Below are positions 32,372 to 40,595 of a stretch of 45,303 bases of DNA, one piece after another. Position numbers and translations under genes: made by a program. Origin of the DNA: CAYVWB01 sp964455395 (lineage in GTDB: Bacteria > Desulfobacterota > Desulfovibrionia > Desulfovibrionales > Desulfovibrionaceae). The notes beneath the pieces are model-generated. The model did not search any database. It saw only the letters and a list, made by a program, of their open reading frames with translations, and was not told the DNA's origin. How positions within the stretch are numbered: position 1 is the stretch's first letter; each line of letters opens with the position of its first letter. The DNA lies in NCBI GenBank assembly GCA_964455395.1, contig CAYVWB010000033.1, positions 1 through 45,303 of the forward strand, given 5' to 3'.

Positions 32372-33063
32372 GATGAGTCTCCCTTGAAGACGCCCCGGTC
32401 TTTGCGATCCTCTCCGGTGTTCAGCGTCGAGTGCTCGGTGCGGCCGTGCATGTGTGCCGCGCTGTTTCTCCGGAAGAGGCTGCCGAGCGTCATGCGCACG
32501 GTCCGCCAGAGTATGAGAGCGTCCAGCCGCACGCTCCAATGCTCCACATACCAGACATCGAGCTCCAGGGACTCCTCCCAGGGCAACGCCGTGCGGCCGC
32601 TGACCTGCGCCAACCCCGTGATCCCCGGTGGCAGTTCGTGGCGGCGGCGCTGTCGGGGGGTGAATCGCGGCAGGTAGCTCATGAGCAATGGCCGCGGTCC
32701 CACCAGGCTCATGGTTCCTGTCAGGACCAGAAAGAGCTCGGGCAGTTCGTCCAGTCCCAGCCGACGCAACAGCCGACCCACGGCTGGAGTGCGCGAGGCG
32801 TCTGAAGCCACGGCGGCTTCGTCCGGGTCGCGGAGCGGCGTGTCTGCTTGGGCCGGCGCGGAGCGCATGGTGCGCAGCTTCACCATGGTGAAGGGTTCGC
32901 CGTGGAGGCCCGGTCTGGTCTGGGTGAAAAGCACGGGCCGGCCGAGGGTCATCCATACGAGAAGGGCGCATGCGCCGAGCACGGGGAGCCAGACCGGCGC
33001 CGTGACGAGGGTGAGAGCGACGTCGAAGCATCGCTTGGCTGCAGGGGGCGAGGACCTCGGCAT
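32368..33063 (-). CDS. Initiating sugar-phosphate transferase (PglC-like)
   Basis: 231 residues, a monotopic bacterial sugar transferase (PF02397 family). One hydrophobic re-entrant segment lies at about residues 14-37, then the catalytic domain: GRPVLFTQTRPGLHGEPF, FTMVKLRTMR, LRRLGLDELPELFLVLTGTM with the catalytic D-E pair, SLVGPRPLL and PPGITGLAQVSGRTALPW. It transfers a phospho-sugar, here probably phospho-N,N'-diacetylbacillosamine, to undecaprenyl phosphate at the inner membrane. The first ATG is at 33063; a TTG at 33099 would add 12 residues. The C-terminal tail of about 35 residues is extra. It is the first gene of the pglC-pglD-pglE-like unit, all with 4-bp overlaps. Confidence 0.92.
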   Translation of the reverse strand: MPRSSPPAAKRCFDVALTLVTAPVWLPVLGACALLVWMTLGRPVLFTQTRPGLHGEPFTMVKLRTMRSAPAQADTPLRDPDEAAVASDASRTPAVGRLLRRLGLDELPELFLVLTGTMSLVGPRPLLMSYLPRFTPRQRRRHELPPGITGLAQVSGRTALPWEESLELDVWYVEHWSVRLDALILWRTVRMTLGSLFRRNSAAHMHGRTEHSTLNTGEDRKDRGVFKGDSS

Positions 33064-33071
33064 GGGGGCAG

Positions 33072-33099
33072 TGTATACCCGGGAGCCGGGCCGTGGCAA
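33072..33099 (-). promoter_or_regulatory. Candidate promoter very close to the pglC-like start
   Basis: On the minus strand TTGCCA (33094-33099), 16 bp, TATACA (33072-33077). The expected transcription start is within a few bases of the ATG at 33063, which would give a nearly leaderless mRNA; no Shine-Dalgarno is seen before this ATG. Confidence 0.3.
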
Positions 33100-33143
33100 A
33101 GGGGGCTGGGGTGAGAATTTCGTGCAAAAGACGCGCGAAGGGG

Positions 33144-33171
33144 TTGATTTGCGGTCAAGATCGTGTACTAT
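33144..33171 (+). promoter_or_regulatory. Candidate promoter of the universal stress protein gene
   Basis: TTGATT (33144-33149), 16-bp spacer, TACTAT (33166-33171), in a locally AT-rich region 74 bp upstream of the usp start. Confidence 0.5.
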
Positions 33172-33244
33172 GTCACAATCTTAGGAAATTCTCTCACACC
33201 GTGTCTGCTGCACGGGAATTCACCTGCTCAAGAGGAGTGCTTCC

Positions 33245-33706
33245 ATGGATCCCAAGACCATCCTGTGGCCTACCGACCTCTCCAAGACATCGCTCAAGGC
33301 CGCGTCGCACGTCATGTCCCTGTCCGAGAAGTATCAGGCCGGGGTGGTGATGCTGTATGTCTCCGCCAATCTCTGCGACTATTTTCCTGCGTACGGCAAC
33401 TACCCCAGCAAGAACGTGCTGGAGGACTTCAAGCAGTGGGAGATGAAGCACGCGCGCGAGCAGATGGAGACCATCTGCGCTGAAAACCTGAAGGCGTGCC
33501 CCAACCTGGAAATCGAAGTGGCCGAGGGCGATCCCGTGGAGGCTGTCGTGGCCATGGCCAAACAGAAGAACGCGGATCTCATCGTGATGGTGGGCCACGG
33601 CGAAAAGGCCGAGCACGTCGCGGGCACGTATCTTACCCAGGTTGCGCAAGACATCGTCCAGGTGGCGCCCGCCCCTGTCCTGATCGTCAACGCGGACGAA
33701 AACTGA
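33245..33706 (+). CDS. Universal stress protein, UspA family
   Basis: A 153-residue single Usp domain. The start TILWPTDLSKTSLKAASHVM matches the family first strand with its conserved Asp. Then come VVMLYVSANL, the AEGDPVEAVVAMAKQKNADLIVMVGHG stretch (shown in parts: VAEGDPVEAVVAMA, ADLIVMVGHG) and the end VAPAPVLIVNADEN. The ATP-binding G-2x-G-9x-G-S/T motif is imperfect (GHGEKAEHVAGTY), so nucleotide binding is uncertain. GAGGAG lies upstream of the ATG. It is a single gene on the plus strand inserted between minus-strand glycan genes. Confidence 0.9.
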   Translation: MDPKTILWPTDLSKTSLKAASHVMSLSEKYQAGVVMLYVSANLCDYFPAYGNYPSKNVLEDFKQWEMKHAREQMETICAENLKACPNLEIEVAEGDPVEAVVAMAKQKNADLIVMVGHGEKAEHVAGTYLTQVAQDIVQVAPAPVLIVNADEN

Positions 33707-33927
33707 TCGCCACGGCGTCGCGCCGACTTCGCCATTTTCAATGACATGGCCCGCAGCGCCTGCTGCTCCCCGCACCGTCGGGAGGCGGTCGGCGTTGCGG
33801 TCGCCTTTCGTGCCGTCCTTCGTGGAGCCGCGTCTGTCCGGACGTCGTGGTTCCTGGTGGATGTCGGCGTCTGCGTGGGGGGGCGTGCAACCGAAAGGAC
33901 GCCTCCGCCGCCGGCTCTCCGTCCGTG

Positions 33928-35172
33928 TCATCGGCTTCGCGCCAGCAGCGACTCGTACACCGCGAGATGACGTTGCGCTTGCGTGCGTGCGTCGAATTCC
34001 CGCTCCGCCTTGGCGCGAGCCGCCTCGCCCATGGCGCGTCGTAGCTCGGTGGAGGCCGCCAGTCGCGCCAACGCCTCGGCCAGGGGCGGCCATTGCCCGC
34101 GCGGCGTCAGCACCGCCGCGGTGTGGTCCGGCTCGCCATCCGGCGTCATGGCCAGTTCTCGACATCCCGGCGCGTCCGTGGTCACCACGGGGAGCCCGCT
34201 CGCCATGGCTTCCTGCAGGCTCACCGGCAGCCCTTCCCGGTAGGAGGGCAGCACCGCCAGGTCCGCCGCAGCCCAGAGCGCGGGCATGTCCTCGCGCCAG
34301 CCGGTGAAGACCACGTTGCCCAGCGCGGAAAAAGTCACCATGTCGTCACGGGAGAGGGAGCGCGGGTTGCCTTCGTCCGGCGCGCCGACGATCACCAGAC
34401 GCAGCCGCGGCGCTCCCACGGTCAGCGCCCGGGCCGCCAGCAGCAATTCGCGGATGCCTTTGTCGTGCACCAGCCGCGCCGCCATCACGCAGACGACGTG
34501 GTCCCTCTTCAATCCCAGTTCCGCGAGGAGCTCCGCGCGTTGGTCGGCGGTCAGCAGGTCGGGTCGGAAGCGGGTCAGGTCCACCCCGCTGCCGCGGATC
34601 AACATTGATACGGCGGCGCCGGTCAGCCCCCCCCACTCGAAGTTGGCCTGGTCCTCCCGGTTCTGGAAGATTACGGCGTCCGTCCGGCTGGCGGTGCGTT
34701 TGTAGAGCTGACGCATGGCCACACGCAGGGCCGCGCTTTTCACCCCTTTGGCGAGGAAGATGCTGCCCAGTCCCGTCACGGAGTTCACCACCACGGGACG
34801 GCGTCGGCGCGGCAGAGCGAATCGCGCCACCAGGTTGGGCTGGTGCGTGAAGGTGTGCGTCACGGACGGCGCGACCTCGCGCAGCAGGAGAGCAAGCGAG
34901 CGAGCGCCTTGCCTGAACGCGTTCACGCTCAGCGAGCCGCGCGCCAGCGGCCACGGGCGGACCGCTGCGCCCAGGTCTTCCGCCAGCGCCGTCAGCGTCG
35001 GCATGTGGGGTCCCGGCGGGGCGACGCACGTCACGCGCCAGCCGGTCGCCACGAGCTCCTCCATCAACACGGCCCTGAACCGCAGAAGGTTCAGCGCGCT
35101 GTGGCTCACCAGGCAAATGGAACGCGCCGCGGTCGGCGTCTCCTGATGGGGGTATGGCGCCGCCGCCGTCAC
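33928..35172 (-). CDS. Glycosyltransferase family 4, PglA/WcaL-like
   Basis: 414 residues, GT-B fold. The N-terminal SICLVSHSALNLLRFRAVLM and VNSVTGLGSIFLAKG belong to the subgroup that extends undecaprenyl-linked N-acetyl sugars (PglA-type); the donor site is YREGLPVSLQEAMASGLPVV (E-x7-E) near residue 318. The start is the GTG at 35172, which overlaps the stop of the asparagine synthetase gene (GTGA) and has GGAGG upstream. The longer frame to 35496 is not supported. With PglC/D/E-like genes close by, it could add the second sugar. This specificity is inference. Confidence 0.88.
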   Translation of the reverse strand: MTAAAPYPHQETPTAARSICLVSHSALNLLRFRAVLMEELVATGWRVTCVAPPGPHMPTLTALAEDLGAAVRPWPLARGSLSVNAFRQGARSLALLLREVAPSVTHTFTHQPNLVARFALPRRRRPVVVNSVTGLGSIFLAKGVKSAALRVAMRQLYKRTASRTDAVIFQNREDQANFEWGGLTGAAVSMLIRGSGVDLTRFRPDLLTADQRAELLAELGLKRDHVVCVMAARLVHDKGIRELLLAARALTVGAPRLRLVIVGAPDEGNPRSLSRDDMVTFSALGNVVFTGWREDMPALWAAADLAVLPSYREGLPVSLQEAMASGLPVVTTDAPGCRELAMTPDGEPDHTAAVLTPRGQWPPLAEALARLAASTELRRAMGEAARAKAEREFDARTQAQRHLAVYESLLARSR

Positions 35173-37193
35173 GCTCTCGCCTCCAGCCAGTTCTGAAACA
35201 TGCAGACGGCCCAGACGCGCGCCGCCGTCACCACGTCCGCCGGTCCATGCTGGAGCCGCACCCGGGCGGCGCGGACGGCGTTGACATCCAGGAGGCCGTC
35301 GCGCTGGAGCTTTTCGGGCGAGAGCAGCGTGTCCACCCAAGGCGCCAAGGGGCCGCGCAGCCACGCGGGCATGGGTGCGCCGAAACCCTGCTTGGGGCCT
35401 GGGGGCAGCGGCTGTGGCAGGCGCTGTTCCAGCAGGCGACGCAGGAGGGGTTTGCCCACGCCCCCGGCCGCGCGCAACGTCGGCGGCAACCGCCACGCCT
35501 GCGCCAAGAGCCGATGGTCCAGAAAGACGGCGCGGACCTCCAGTCCGACAGCCATGGAGGCCCGGTCCACCTTTGTCAAGATATCGTCCGGGAGATACCC
35601 CAGCTGGTCCGCGGCCTGCATCCAGTCCCGAAACGCGAGGCGCTCAAGTCCCGCGACGCGGCTCGGCTCCGGCCAGCGTGGATACGTCTGTTTCGCGCGT
35701 GCGTCCACCAACGGCGGGACGCTCCAGAGCGTGGCCAACGCCTGGTAGAAGGTCTCCCGGTCCGAGGCCTCCAGGCCACGACGCACTTTGGCGAGCTTGT
35801 CGCGGACGAGGGTCTGCCGACGCGAAGGCGCCAGCAGCGGAGCCAAGCCTCTGACCACGGCGGCGAGTCCGGCCTCCCCGCCACGCCGTAGCGCCAGAGC
35901 CAAGAGCCGTCGCAAGCCGGGAGGCGCGTGACTGACGACCCGCCAGATGGCGGGACCCAGCACATGGCGGTTGTACCCGCCGAAGAGCTCGTCGCCGCCG
36001 TCGCCGGAGAGGCAGACGGTGACGTGTTCCCGCGCCATTTTGCAGAGCAGGGCCGTGGGCAGCTGGGATGAGTCCGCGAAGGGTTCGTCATAAATGCAGC
36101 CCATGGTCGGCGCGAGGGCCAGGGCGTCCTGCTCGGTGACAGGCAGCCGCACATGTGGCGCTCCCAGGGCCTGCGCGACCGCAGCAGCGCGTTCGGTCTC
36201 GTCATACTGAGGATCGGGCGAGCCCATGGTGAAGAGGGCGAGGCCCCCCCCTGCGGCCTTGTGCGCGCAGGCCGCCACCAGCGCGGAGTCCACGCCGCCG
36301 GAGAGGAACGCACCCAGGGGCGCGTCCGAGAGGAGTCGTTCCGCCACGGCCTCTTCCACCGCCTGTCCGAGGGCCGCCGCCGCGGTCTCCAGGTCTGCGG
36401 GGAAGGGGTCGGCGAGGCTGGCCAGCGCCACGTCGCTCACGCGGAACCACTGCTCTGGCGGAGGGGGCTCGCCGCGGCGCACGTGCTTTGCCTGCACGGC
36501 GAGCATGGCGCCGGGGGGGAGTTTCCAGCAATTCTTGTAGATACACGCCGGGGCAGGCGTGCAGCCCCAGGCGAAGTACGCCGCCAGGGCGTGGCGGTCC
36601 AGGGAGGCCGTCTGGCCGGGTCGCGCCGTGGGGAAGCGGGGGTGCGCCTCCAGCGCCGCCACAGTGGAGCCGAAGAGAAAAGCGCCCGCGCAGAAACCGT
36701 AGGTCATGGGTTTCTCGCCCAGGCGGTCCCGTGCGAGGGTCAGCGTCGCGCCATCCCACCAGGCGAAGGCGAACATGCCGTGAAGCCGCGGCAGGGTGGC
36801 TGCCGGCCCCCACGCCGCCAGCGCGCAGCAGAGCGTCTCCGTATCCCCGGAGGAACGCCATGGCCAAGCGAATCCCTGGTGTTCCAGGTCTCGACGCAGC
36901 GCCATATGGTTATAGATTTCACCATTATATGAGAGCGTCATCGCGCGGCGTCCGGGGTCCGGAGGATGCATGGGCTGCGCTGCTGCCGGGGTGAGGTCCT
37001 GTACGGCCAGGCGCGCGTGACCCACGGCCAGACCGCGGGCGGCGTCCACGTAGACGCCTTGGCCGTCCGGTCCGCGAGGGCTCAAGGCGGCGGTCATGGC
37101 GCGGACGTGGCTGGTGAGCGAGGCCTCGTCGAGGAGCGCCCCTGGCGAGTCGCCAGGAGGTGCGCCGGAAAATACGCCGGCTACTCCGCACAC
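35169..37193 (-). CDS. asnB: Asparagine synthase (glutamine-hydrolysing) homologue
   Basis: A 674-residue amidotransferase. The start is the GTG at 37193, which places the nucleophile Cys at position 2 (V/M-CGVAGVF), as required after Met removal; the 21 codons upstream are not part of it. The class II glutaminase domain (1 to about 200) has LSPRGPDGQG, GHARLAVQDL and SYNGEIYNH. The synthetase domain has the PP-loop LSGGVDSALVAA near 294 and LSGDGGDELFGGYNRH. It makes Asn from Asp, or amidates a carboxylated sugar: such homologues are common in O-antigen and capsule loci. The overlap with the GT4 gene supports the second option but does not prove it. Confidence 0.92.
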   Translation of the reverse strand: MCGVAGVFSGAPPGDSPGALLDEASLTSHVRAMTAALSPRGPDGQGVYVDAARGLAVGHARLAVQDLTPAAAQPMHPPDPGRRAMTLSYNGEIYNHMALRRDLEHQGFAWPWRSSGDTETLCCALAAWGPAATLPRLHGMFAFAWWDGATLTLARDRLGEKPMTYGFCAGAFLFGSTVAALEAHPRFPTARPGQTASLDRHALAAYFAWGCTPAPACIYKNCWKLPPGAMLAVQAKHVRRGEPPPPEQWFRVSDVALASLADPFPADLETAAAALGQAVEEAVAERLLSDAPLGAFLSGGVDSALVAACAHKAAGGGLALFTMGSPDPQYDETERAAAVAQALGAPHVRLPVTEQDALALAPTMGCIYDEPFADSSQLPTALLCKMAREHVTVCLSGDGGDELFGGYNRHVLGPAIWRVVSHAPPGLRRLLALALRRGGEAGLAAVVRGLAPLLAPSRRQTLVRDKLAKVRRGLEASDRETFYQALATLWSVPPLVDARAKQTYPRWPEPSRVAGLERLAFRDWMQAADQLGYLPDDILTKVDRASMAVGLEVRAVFLDHRLLAQAWRLPPTLRAAGGVGKPLLRRLLEQRLPQPLPPGPKQGFGAPMPAWLRGPLAPWVDTLLSPEKLQRDGLLDVNAVRAARVRLQHGPADVVTAARVWAVCMFQNWLEARA

Positions 37194-37304
37194 GACGTCC
37201 GCCTTCGGGAGCGCGTCACCGGCTCTGCATGAGGTCGGGCTGCATGCTGAGCGCAAGGCGACGGCCAGTCGCCGCGTCGTAACCGGTCCAGCTCGTGAAG
37301 ACGC

Positions 37305-37342
37305 AACCGCCCCTCCGGCAGGCAGACGCAGGAGGGGCGGTT
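37305..37342 (-). terminator. Terminator hairpin downstream of the M23 peptidase gene
   Basis: AACCGCCCCTCC (37305-37316) and GGAGGGGCGGTT (37331-37342) form a perfect 12-bp stem with a 14-base loop. It lies 70 bp after the peptidase stop and before the asnB start. On the minus strand it is followed by GCGTCTTC, so the T tract is poor. Confidence 0.75.
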
Positions 37343-37412
37343 CAGACGCATGAGCACGTGGAAAGGGGACGGCCGGGGTCGTCAGAGCGTGGTGTGGCGC
37401 GCCAGCATGCGT

Positions 37413-38315
37413 CTAGTTGAGGATATAGCGCATGGGGTCCACGGGCGCGCCGTTGAGGCGGACTTCGTAGTGCAGGTGCGGTCCGGTGGAGCGGCCGGTG
37501 TCGCCGAGGGCGGCGATGCGCTGGCCCCGCTCGACGACGTCGCCCACGGCCACGTCGAAACCTTGCAAATGGGAGTAGCGGGTGACGAGGCCTTCGCCGT
37601 GCTTGATGACGAGGGTCTTGCCGTTGGCGCTCTCCACGCCGGCGAAGACGACTTCACCCTTGGCCGGCGCAACCACGGCGACGCCGGCTTTGTTGGAGAT
37701 GTCGATGCCTTGGTGGAAGTCGTTGCGACCCGTGAAGGGGGAGATGCGCGGTCCGAACGGCGAAGTGATCCAGCCTTCCGCCGGCCAGATGGAGGGCGTG
37801 GCGGCGAGGAGCTCCAGGTCGCCCTCGAAGGCGGCCATCAGCTCGTCCTGGCGGATCTTTTCGAGCTGGACATCCGTGGCGAGCTCGTGGAGAAAGCTGT
37901 GCATCTTGCGCGCCAGCAGTTCCTGGCGGTAGATGGGCAGGTAGTCCTCGGCGAAGTCGTTGGTCTTGGCGCCGCCGGCGGAGACGTTGACGTCGATATG
38001 GTCGTCCAGGTTGATCATGGTGCGCAGCTTGGCGTCGAAATCCTGGATGCGGGTGAGATCGCCTTCCAGCTGCTTGATCTTCTCGGCCAGGGTAAGCAGC
38101 TGGCCGCGTTGCTCGGCGATGGTCTTCTCCGAGGCGCCCAGGTTGCTCTCCAGCGCGTAGTAGGTGTTGAAATAGCGGAAGAAATGGACATTGGCGGCGA
38201 TGAGCAGGCCGAATACGCCCACGAGCGCCACGAGCAGCCAGCCGCGCAAACGCAGGGTGCGGCAGGCGCCTTCGTCATCCTTGAACACGACGATGTGGTA
38301 TTTTTTGAACAGCAT
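37413..38315 (-). CDS. M23 family metallopeptidase (LytM-type, membrane anchored)
   Basis: 300 residues. A cytoplasmic N-terminus (LFKKYHIVVFKDDEGACRTL), one membrane segment (about residues 22-43), a coiled coil (about 50-90) and a C-terminal peptidase domain in the periplasm. Zinc ligands are complete: H-x3-D in DFHQGIDISNKAGV (about 198) and H-x-H in TGPHLHYEVRLNG (about 278). It likely cleaves peptidoglycan cross-links, or acts in cell division or envelope assembly like related coiled-coil LytM proteins. The start at 38315 has GGAG upstream; the longer frame is not family-like. It is followed by a strong hairpin, so it ends a transcript. Confidence 0.93.
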   Translation of the reverse strand: MLFKKYHIVVFKDDEGACRTLRLRGWLLVALVGVFGLLIAANVHFFRYFNTYYALESNLGASEKTIAEQRGQLLTLAEKIKQLEGDLTRIQDFDAKLRTMINLDDHIDVNVSAGGAKTNDFAEDYLPIYRQELLARKMHSFLHELATDVQLEKIRQDELMAAFEGDLELLAATPSIWPAEGWITSPFGPRISPFTGRNDFHQGIDISNKAGVAVVAPAKGEVVFAGVESANGKTLVIKHGEGLVTRYSHLQGFDVAVGDVVERGQRIAALGDTGRSTGPHLHYEVRLNGAPVDPMRYILN

Positions 38316-38457
38316 GGGGCTCCAGACTTCTTCGGTGTGGCCGGTCGAAAGCGGCGTGGCGGTTGGCTTGAGCGGTGGTGTGGGAAACGCCGGGCGCCTT
38401 GATCCGGTGGGTTCTGGGCGATTCAAGAAGCCGAGTCGCTGAAAATTACTTTACCCA

Positions 38458-39207
38458 TTAATGCGTATCCATGGTATCGTCAAGCGCCGCCCTGCGTATC
38501 GCGTTCATCGCGTTGTTCTTTTTTCGCGGATCGCCAGCGCATGTCTCCAGGAACCAACGCCACGTGCGCGCGCGATTGCTGGTTTCCGACGAGGGGCACG
38601 GGTTGGGCGTCACCGGCAAGCCCCACGCCGAGGCCGCGCGACGGATCACGTCCTTGTCCAGCCACAGCAGGGGGCGGATGACGGTCAGTTCGCCTCCGAA
38701 GAAGGCTTCCCGTGCAGCGAGGCTCTCCACCCGACCGCCTTGAAAGAGGTTCATGAAAAAGTTCGCCACCAGATCTTCAGCCATGTGGCCGAAAGCGAGG
38801 TGTGTCAGGTTGTACTGACGGCACAGCTCGAAGAGCCGGGTCCGGCGCATTCGGCTGCACAGGAAGCAGGCGGAGTTCTTGCGGTTTTCCTCGGAGTGGG
38901 CGCGGGGGCCGTGGTCGGTCAATTCGGCGTGGGCGGCCACGCCTCTGGAAGCGGCGAACCGCGCCACAGGGCCGTGCAGGGTGGGGTCGAAGCCGGGGTT
39001 CAAGGTCAGCGCCATCAGCTCGAAGTCGAACGGGACGATGCGTTGGCGGTGGCGCAACACTTCCAGCAGGGTGATGGAGTCCACCCCCCCGGAGACGGCG
39101 ACGCCCACACGTGCGCCGGGACGGATCATCCGCAGCTGCTGCATGAGTTTGCCCGCCGAAGCGATGCAGTTCTTCTGTGCGAAATTGAGTTTTCTGCGTG
39201 GGGACAT
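38458..39207 (-). CDS. ttcA: TtcA-family tRNA 2-thiolation enzyme
   Basis: A 249-residue PP-loop ATPase. The ATP site is AVSGGVDSITLLEVL (residues 38-52). Three cysteines expected to hold the catalytic Fe-S cluster are present: Cys114 and Cys117 in SACFLCSRMRR and Cys204 in PNPCPSSE. TtcA thiolates cytidine 32 in tRNA; related enzymes of the same fold thiolate other positions, and the SGGVDS form rather than SGGKDS leaves some doubt. The family uses persulfide sulfur, of possible interest given the TusA-like gene elsewhere in the window. The gene stands alone, 142 bp upstream of the M23 gene on the same strand. Confidence 0.85.
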   Translation of the reverse strand: MSPRRKLNFAQKNCIASAGKLMQQLRMIRPGARVGVAVSGGVDSITLLEVLRHRQRIVPFDFELMALTLNPGFDPTLHGPVARFAASRGVAAHAELTDHGPRAHSEENRKNSACFLCSRMRRTRLFELCRQYNLTHLAFGHMAEDLVANFFMNLFQGGRVESLAAREAFFGGELTVIRPLLWLDKDVIRRAASAWGLPVTPNPCPSSETSNRARTWRWFLETCAGDPRKKNNAMNAIRRAALDDTMDTH

Positions 39208-39559
39208 GGGGCCCTTGACGTGGGGGTGGGGCGTGATGTACGTGTGAAGGCTTGTCGGCAGAGGGCGACGGCCGGCGCATCGCCGCTGCGTCGCTGGCTG
39301 TCAGCGAACATGGCGGTCTTGATCTGGCGTCGACGTCCTGCGTTGGAGCGCTCTGCAGCCGTATGCGATCGCGTGCATACGGCGACGCGCCGAACGCTTC
39401 AACTAATCGTTCACGCGGTCCTGTCAACCCGAACGGCGCTACGCCGCCGCGCGACGGCAGGCCCCATGCTGCGGGCGACCCGCTCGACAGCTGTAGCCCA
39501 CGCGCGCGCCGCGGGCCACACGTCGCCCACAACATCCACCACCACACCAGGATTTTGAC
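39208..39559. other. Divergent intergenic region with strong inverted repeat
   Basis: 352 bp between the divergent ttcA gene and the ABC operon. It holds the inverted repeat at 39358-39383. No gene is supported. Confidence 0.55.
39358..39383. promoter_or_regulatory. 26-bp perfect inverted repeat, operator-like
   Basis: GCCGTATGC (39358-39366) and GCATACGGC (39375-39383) are perfect inverted arms with an 8-base centre that overlaps the palindrome GCGATCGC (39365-39372). With no T tract and a location between divergent genes, it looks more like a regulator binding site than a terminator. Confidence 0.5.
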
Positions 39560-40595
39560 ATGCTCGAAGTCCTCGACCTGTCCCACACCTACGGCGCCAC
39601 GGAAGTGCTCCACGGGCTCTCGTTCACCGTCCGGCAAGGCGAAATTCTCGGACTGCTCGGCCCCAACGGCGCGGGCAAGTCCACCTTCTTCAAGTGCCTG
39701 ACCGGGNNNNNNNNNNACCACCATGCGTATCCTCACTGGGTTCCTGACGCCCTCCCGCGGCGGCGTCGTCTTCGACGGCAAGGACATCCGCAAGGAGCCC
39801 CTCGCCCTGCGCCGGCGCCTGGGGTACATGCCGGAGAACGCGCCTCTCTACGGCGAGTTGACCGTCCAAGAGCATCTGGACTGGGCCGCGCGCATGAAAG
39901 GCGATGCAAAGCCCGCGGCAGCCGTGGCCGAGGCCCTGCAGCGTTGCGGCCTGCAGGAAGCCCGAAGCAAGCTGGCGCGGCATCTTTCCAAGGGATACCG
40001 CCAGCGAGTGTGCCTGGCGCAAGCCATTCTGGGACCGACACGGCTCATCATCCTGGATGAACCCACGGCGGGGCTCGATCCCACCCAGATCCGCGAGATC
40101 CGCACGCTGATCCGCGAGTTGGGCCAGGAGAAGACCATCCTCCTCTCCACGCACATCCTCCCCGAGGTGGAGCTCACCTGCGACCGCGTCCTCATCATCA
40201 ACGAGGGCCGCATCGTCGCGGAAGACACCCCGGCCGGCCTCACCCAGGCCTTCGGCGCCCGGGGCCGGCACCTGCTGCGCCTGGCCCTTGCGCCTGAAGG
40301 TCCCACGGAAGCCGATGTCCTCGCCGGCTTGCGCGAGTTGCCCTGGGTGGTGGAAGCCGACGCCGCAAGCGCCGCCTACGGCCCCGGCGCATTCACCGTG
40401 CAAGCCGCAGCGCACGAGGACCACCGCGCGGATCTCTCCCGATTCGTCTTCGAGCGGAACTGGCCCCTGCTGGAGCTCAAGCCCGTGGACGCCGGCTTGG
40501 AGGAAGCTTTCGTGCACATCGTGCGGGACGAAACCACCGCCCCCGAGTCCCTCGCTCCCGGACAAGACGTCAAGCCCAAGGAGGAAGCGGCGTGA
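39560..40595 (+). CDS. ABC transporter ATP-binding protein (GldA-like), broken by a 10-N gap
   Basis: An ABC ATPase read in two parts. Left of the gap, from ATG 39560: LEVLDLSHTYGATEVLHGLS and Walker A in LLGPNGAGKSTFFKCLTG. Right of the gap, in another frame: TMRILTGFLTPSRGGVVFDG, Q-loop region LGYMPENAPLYGELTV, signature LSKGYRQRVCLAQAIL, Walker B LIILDEPTAGLDP and H-loop STHIL. Both sides contain an LTG element, so the segment just after Walker A appears twice in different versions: the join is suspect. The total length of about 340 residues is normal for the family. It energises the permease encoded next (stop/start overlap at 40592). Confidence 0.82.
39707..39716. other. Assembly gap, 10 N
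   Basis: Ten undetermined bases immediately after the Walker A region of the ABC ATPase gene. Codon boundaries on both sides require a true length divisible by three. The flanks encode alternative versions of the same segment (TFFKCLTG and TTMRILTG), which suggests an overlap or misjoin. Confidence 0.95.

Noticed and set aside
33707..33927. Possible gene between usp and the GT4 gene
   Set aside because: Short frames only, no ribosome binding site and no recognisable motif; it is the spacer between convergent genes.
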